Source: Sphingobium cupriresistens
GTDB lineage: Bacteria; Pseudomonadota; Alphaproteobacteria; Sphingomonadales; Sphingomonadaceae
Length of the DNA stretch: 36,672 nt
Assembly (NCBI RefSeq): GCF_004152865.1
Contig: NZ_SEOO01000033.1
Location: 1-36,672, forward strand
Reading direction: 5' to 3'
The notes beneath the pieces are model-generated. The model was not told where the DNA came from. It did not search any database and was given only the letters and a program-made list of their open reading frames with translations. The translations under genes and the position numbers were made by a program. Shown here in pieces: positions 33,214 through 36,672 of this stretch (position 1 is the first letter of the stretch; every line of letters begins with the position of its first letter).

Positions 33214-33232
33214 CCGGGGCTTGATGCCCCGG
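33214..33232 (+). repeat. Perfect 7-bp hairpin before secY
   Basis: CCGGGGC (33214-33220) pairs with GCCCCGG (33226-33232), loop TTGAT, ending 26 bases before the secY start. The rplO-secY gap of 209 bases shows no gene. Confidence 0.55.
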
Positions 33233-33258
33233 CAAGAGTGATTTGAAGGGCAGCCACC

Positions 33259-34623
33259 ATGGCATCGAGAGCCGACCAGCTCGCATCCAATCTCAGCCTC
33301 GCAAAGTTCAGCCAGGCGACCGACCTCAAGAAGCGCCTGTGGTTCACGCTGGGCGCCTTGATCGTCTTCCGTTTCCTCAGCTTCGTGCCGCTGCCCGGCG
33401 TCGATCCGACCGCGCTGTCGCAGCTTTACAGCCAGACCAATGGCGGCATTCTCGACATCTTCAACACCTTTTCGGGTGGGTCGCTGTCGCGCATGAGCCT
33501 GATCGCGCTGGGCGTGATGCCCTATATCACCGCTTCGATCGTGGTGCAGCTGGGCGCCAGCCTCTCGCCGCAACTCGCGGCGATCAAGAAGGAAGGCGAA
33601 AGCGGGCGCAAGAAACTGAACCAATATACCCGTTACGGCACGGTCGGCCTGACTGCGGTACAGGGCTATTTCATCGCCGTTGGCCTGGAAAGCTTTGGCG
33701 CGCAGTCGGGCGTCGCGGCGGTGATCGAGCCTGGTGTGTTGTTCCGCCTGACGGCGGTCGTATCGCTGATCGGTGGCACCATGTTCCTGATGTGGCTGGG
33801 TGAACAGATCACCTCGCGCGGGATCGGCAACGGCGTGTCGCTCATCATCATGGCGGGCATCGTCGCCCAGTTGCCGGTGACGCTGAGTAACCTGTTCAAA
33901 TCGGGCAGCGAGGGGTCGATTTCCGGCCTGCTCATCATGTTCGTCATGGTGATGGCGCTGGGCCTGATCCTGCTGATCTGCTTCATGGAGCGGGCGCAGC
34001 GCCGTGTGCTGATCCAATATCCCAAGCGCCAGACACGCCAGGGCCTGATGCAGGCCGATCGCAGCCATCTGCCGCTCAAGGTCAATACCGCCGGCGTCAT
34101 CCCGCCGATCTTCGCGTCGTCGCTGCTGCTGATGCCGCTGACCATTTCGCAGTTCGCGGGGCAGACGGTCGCGGGCGAAAGCAAGTGGGGCGATTTCGTT
34201 CTGACGCTGAACCAGTATCTGTCGCATGGCAGCCCTGTCTATATGGCGCTTTATGGCCTGGGCATCGTCTTCTTCTGCTTCTTCTACACCGCCGTGGTGT
34301 TCAACCCGGAAGAGACGGCCGATAATCTCAAGCGCAATGGCGGCTTTATTCCGGGCATCCGTCCGGGCAAGAACACCGAACATTATCTGGATTATGTGCT
34401 GACGCGCATCACCGTCATCGGCGCGGCCTATCTGGCCTTCATCTGCCTGGTGCCGGAATTCGCCATCGCGCGGGCGGGCATTCCCTTCTACCTTGGTGGG
34501 ACTAGCCTGTTGATCGTCGTCAATGTTACGGTCGATACCGTGACCCAGATTCAAAGCCATCTGCTCGCTCACCAATATGGGGATCTGATCAAGAAGGCGA
34601 AGCTCAAGGGTCGCCTGCGCTAA
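33259..34623 (+). CDS. secY: Protein translocase subunit SecY
   Basis: Central channel of the Sec translocon, 454 aa with ten TM segments. Diagnostic segments are FVPLPGVDPTAL, GGSLSRMSLIALGVMPYITA in TM2, GIGNGVSLIIMAGIVA, QYPKRQTRQG and the cytoplasmic loop GGFIPGIRPGKNTEHYLDYV. Normal length. It sits at its usual place after rplO and before adk, separated from rplO by 209 bases. Confidence 0.98.
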   Translation: MASRADQLASNLSLAKFSQATDLKKRLWFTLGALIVFRFLSFVPLPGVDPTALSQLYSQTNGGILDIFNTFSGGSLSRMSLIALGVMPYITASIVVQLGASLSPQLAAIKKEGESGRKKLNQYTRYGTVGLTAVQGYFIAVGLESFGAQSGVAAVIEPGVLFRLTAVVSLIGGTMFLMWLGEQITSRGIGNGVSLIIMAGIVAQLPVTLSNLFKSGSEGSISGLLIMFVMVMALGLILLICFMERAQRRVLIQYPKRQTRQGLMQADRSHLPLKVNTAGVIPPIFASSLLLMPLTISQFAGQTVAGESKWGDFVLTLNQYLSHGSPVYMALYGLGIVFFCFFYTAVVFNPEETADNLKRNGGFIPGIRPGKNTEHYLDYVLTRITVIGAAYLAFICLVPEFAIARAGIPFYLGGTSLLIVVNVTVDTVTQIQSHLLAHQYGDLIKKAKLKGRLR

Positions 34624-34666
34624 GGCGACCACAAACAAGGGCGCACAACAGGGGAGTATGCGCGCA

Positions 34667-35323
34667 ATGAACATCATTCTGCTTGGACCGCCGGGGGCGG
34701 GCAAGGGAACGCAGGCGAGTCGGCTGGTCGAGCAACGTGGCATGGTGCAACTGTCCACGGGCGACATGCTGCGCGCCGCGGTGAAGGCGGGGACGCCGGT
34801 CGGGCTTCAGGCCAAGGTGCTGATGGAATCGGGCGCGCTGGTTCCCGATGAAGTGGTGTCGGGCATCATCGGCGAGGCGCTCGACGCGCTGGCGCCGGAG
34901 ACGGGCGTCATTTTTGATGGCTATCCGCGGACGGAGGCCCAGGCCCATTCGCTCGACACCATCCTGTCGGACCGCCGCCGCACGCTCGATCATGTGATCG
35001 AATTGGAAGTGGATGAGGACGCGCTGGTCGAGCGCATCACTGGCCGCTTCACCTGTGGAACCTGTGGCGCTGGCTATCATGACCTGTTCCACAAGCCCAA
35101 GGTCGAAGATACGTGCGACAAATGCGGCGGTCACGAATTCAAGCGTCGGCCGGACGATAATGAGGAAACGGTGCGCACCCGCATGGCCGAATATCGCGCC
35201 AAGACCGCGCCGATCCTGCCGATATACGAAGCGCGCGATATCGTATCGCGGGTGGACGGCATGGCCGACATGGGCGATGTGAGCACGGCGATCGCGGCCA
35301 TATTGGACGGCGAGCCGGCTTGA
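34667..35323 (+). CDS. adk: Adenylate kinase with four-cysteine zinc lid
   Basis: Catalyses ATP + AMP to 2 ADP. ATG 34667 (MNIILLGPPGAGKGTQ) is chosen: the GGGGAG is 10 bases upstream, while the ATG at 34658 is only one base from it. This gives 218 aa. P-loop at residues 7-15, FDGYPRT for AMP binding at 83-89, and a long LID with Cys130, Cys133, Cys150 and Cys153 in a CxxC...CxxC arrangement that should bind zinc. The zinc lid is typical of Gram-positive and some alphaproteobacterial enzymes, unlike E. coli. Follows secY by 43 bases. Confidence 0.97.
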   Translation: MNIILLGPPGAGKGTQASRLVEQRGMVQLSTGDMLRAAVKAGTPVGLQAKVLMESGALVPDEVVSGIIGEALDALAPETGVIFDGYPRTEAQAHSLDTILSDRRRTLDHVIELEVDEDALVERITGRFTCGTCGAGYHDLFHKPKVEDTCDKCGGHEFKRRPDDNEETVRTRMAEYRAKTAPILPIYEARDIVSRVDGMADMGDVSTAIAAILDGEPA

Positions 35324-35360
35324 GCTAAACTCCTCCCTTCGAACGAGGGGACGGTATGAC

Positions 35361-35900
35361 ATGCGCATGATCACATTATTGGGATGGGCTGGTGCAGCGA
35401 TGGCTGCGCCGGCCCATTCCGCCGTTATGGCGACCAGCGACGTCGGTTTCGTTATCGAAAGCGAAGTCGAGATCGCGGCGGACGCCGATGCCGTCTATGC
35501 GCTGCTGCTGACGCCCGGCCGCTGGTGGAACGACGCCCACAGCTATAGCGGCGATTCGGCGAATATGACGATCGATGCCCATGCTGGCGGCTGTTTCTGC
35601 GAGACGATTCCGGCCAAGGCCGGCGCGGCCGGCTCGGTCGAGCATGGCCGCGTCATCTATGTCGTGCCGGGGCGGCAATTGCGTCTGTCCGGCGCGCTGG
35701 GACCTTTGCAGACCGATGCGGCGATCGGCACGCTCGACCTTGTGCTCACGCCGGCAGGCAAGGGAATGACGGTCCGCATGACCTATGTGGCCGGGGGCTA
35801 TTTGCGTACCCGTCCCGCCCAGATCGCGCCCATGGTCGATCAGGTGCTGGGAGAACAATTGCAGGGCCTGAAACGGGTGGCGGAGACGCCGCCATCCTGA
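35361..35900 (+). CDS. Exported SRPBCC (START/Bet v1-like) domain protein
   Basis: 179-aa protein with an N-terminal signal-like segment (MRMITLLGWAGAAMAAPAHS) followed by an SRPBCC fold. IESEVEIAADADAVYALLLT and GRWWNDAHSYSG resemble the opening of AHSA1/polyketide-cyclase type domains, and the C-terminal helix is VDQVLGEQLQGLKRV. Such domains bind hydrophobic ligands; the ligand is unknown. Export to the periplasm is unusual for this fold and rests on the signal-like segment. It follows adk by 37 bases and may be cotranscribed. Confidence 0.8.
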   Translation: MRMITLLGWAGAAMAAPAHSAVMATSDVGFVIESEVEIAADADAVYALLLTPGRWWNDAHSYSGDSANMTIDAHAGGCFCETIPAKAGAAGSVEHGRVIYVVPGRQLRLSGALGPLQTDAAIGTLDLVLTPAGKGMTVRMTYVAGGYLRTRPAQIAPMVDQVLGEQLQGLKRVAETPPS

Positions 35901-36038
35901 TTGGCTTACCTCTGGTGAAGGATGTGGCGCAGCCTGTCGACGCCTTTTGGAAAGGAAGCAGCAAAGAAAAGCGCATTCGCTGCCCTCATTAACCACGATC
36001 TTAACGGATTTATTGCTCCGTTGTTGCTAAGAGGCGGC

Positions 36039-36602
36039 ATGGACGGATCGCTGCGTAGTCGTGGCCGCTTGACGGAAATGGACGCATTGCGCGGCATAGG
36101 GGCGCTGTGCGTGTTGATCTTCCATTATTCCACCCGCTTCCACGAACTGTTTCCGCAAGCGGCGCATGTGCCGTTCAGTTTTCCTGGCGGCAATTATCGC
36201 GTCCTGTTGTTCTTCACCATTTCCGGTTTTGCGATCTTCTTCACGCTCGATCGCATCCGCACCGTGGCCGATTTCGTCGTCAATCGCTTCGCCCGTCTGT
36301 ATCCCGCCTATCTGGTGGCGATGCTGCTGACGCTGGGCATCGAATATCTGGCGCAGGCGACGCAATTGTTGGTGGGACCAGTCGCGATCCTCGCCAATTT
36401 CACCATGCTCCAGGGCTTCGCCTTCATGCCGGAGGTGGACGGCGCCTATTGGACGCTGACGGTCGAGATCGCCTTTTATTTCTGCATGGTCGCTATCTGG
36501 AAATTCGTCGGCATTCGGCGGCTGGAGCCGGTGCTGGCACTCTGGCCCAAGTTGAACAGTGCCGGCGGAACACGCAGGGAACGCGAGCTGGTAAGTATTT
36601 GA
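36039..36602 (+). pseudogene. Acyltransferase 3 (OafA/YrhL-type) family protein, truncated
   Basis: Membrane O-acyltransferase that would acylate a surface glycan. ATG 36039 (MDGSLRSRGRLTEMDALRGI) has AGAGG upstream; the longer frame from 35922 has no ribosome-binding site. The family start LRGIGALCVLIFHYS with its His, FFTISGFAIFFTLDRI, RFARLYPAYLVAML and YWTLTVEIAFYFCM are clear. After LEPVLALW (about 36545) the sequence becomes unrelated (PKLNSAGGTRRERELVSI) and stops at 36602, giving about 187 residues instead of the usual 330-400. The base composition also drops in GC. A mobile element or other insertion near 36545 is the likeliest cause, so the gene is probably broken. Confidence 0.75.
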
Positions 36603-36672
36603 TTTTGCTAGGCGTGGGTTTGGGGGCAAAACCGGATGTGCTAACAACATTTTGCCTGTAACTGGCCGTTTG
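36545..36672. other. Foreign-looking sequence at the right edge
   Basis: From about 36545 the acyltransferase homology ends and an AT-richer stretch without recognisable coding begins (for example TAAGTATTTGATTTTGCTAG). I could not match it to a known insertion-sequence end. It may be the beginning of a mobile element that continues outside the window. Confidence 0.35.

Noticed and set aside
35989..36005. CtrA-like box TTAA...TTAAC upstream of the acyltransferase
   Set aside because: The spacing is eight bases, not the seven of the CtrA consensus, and no other support was seen.
1..36672. CRISPR arrays, prophage genes or rRNA genes
   Set aside because: None seen: no regularly spaced repeats, no phage structural genes, no rRNA sequence.

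Overview
This is a high-GC chromosomal segment from an alphaproteobacterium, most likely a sphingomonad (Sphingobium/Sphingomonas type; inferred from protein sequences and gene order, no search run). Support comes from the yajC-secD-secF block, an S12 ending in the sphingomonad-like ...[15 protein letters not shown], a bactofilin/M23 pair, an adenylate kinase with a four-cysteine lid, and short palindromes of the CCCAGC/GCTGGG kind.

Layout. 1-1024: an accessory left edge. Bases 1-126 look like the right end of an insertion sequence that cuts into a minus-strand membrane protein of unknown function; then a minus-strand tRNA-Pro(GGG). 1474-6354: yajC, secD, secF, a Mth938-domain gene and a secreted M20 peptidase. 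6475-9957 (minus): a large autotransporter with an intact trypsin-like serine protease passenger. 10292-13663: Ppx/GppA phosphatase, rlmE and a YifB/ComM ATPase. 13851-17849 (minus): bactofilin, M23 endopeptidase and a membrane GGDEF-EAL protein. 18202-35323: the ribosomal protein supercluster, in the order rpsL-rpsG-fusA-tuf, rpsJ-rplC-rplD-rplW-rplB-rpsS-rplV-rpsC-rplP-rpmC-rpsQ, rplN-rplX-rplE-rpsN-rpsH-rplF-rplR-rpsE-rpmD-rplO-secY, then adk. 35361-36602: a secreted SRPBCC protein and a broken acyltransferase at the right edge.

Functionally the window is dominated by translation (30S and 50S proteins, two elongation factors) and protein export (YajC/SecD/SecF at one end, SecY at the other). 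The envelope genes (autotransporter, bactofilin with its peptidoglycan hydrolase, acyltransferase, M20 peptidase) and a c-di-GMP enzyme fill the space between.

The least expected signal is non-coding. The ribosomal genes are tightly packed except at six or seven gaps of about 140-350 bases, and nearly every one of these gaps holds strong RNA hairpins. The most striking is the 265-base rpsJ-rplC gap (23141-23405): at least four stems with GNRA tetraloops, a possible alternative pairing, then a GNRA-capped intrinsic terminator with six T's and a last hairpin just before rplC. It looks like an attenuating ribosomal-protein leader in an unusual place. Other structured gaps are rpsG-fusA, tuf-rpsJ, rpsQ-rplN and rpmD-rplO. 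S12 also carries Arg at position 88, a streptomycin-resistance residue in other bacteria.
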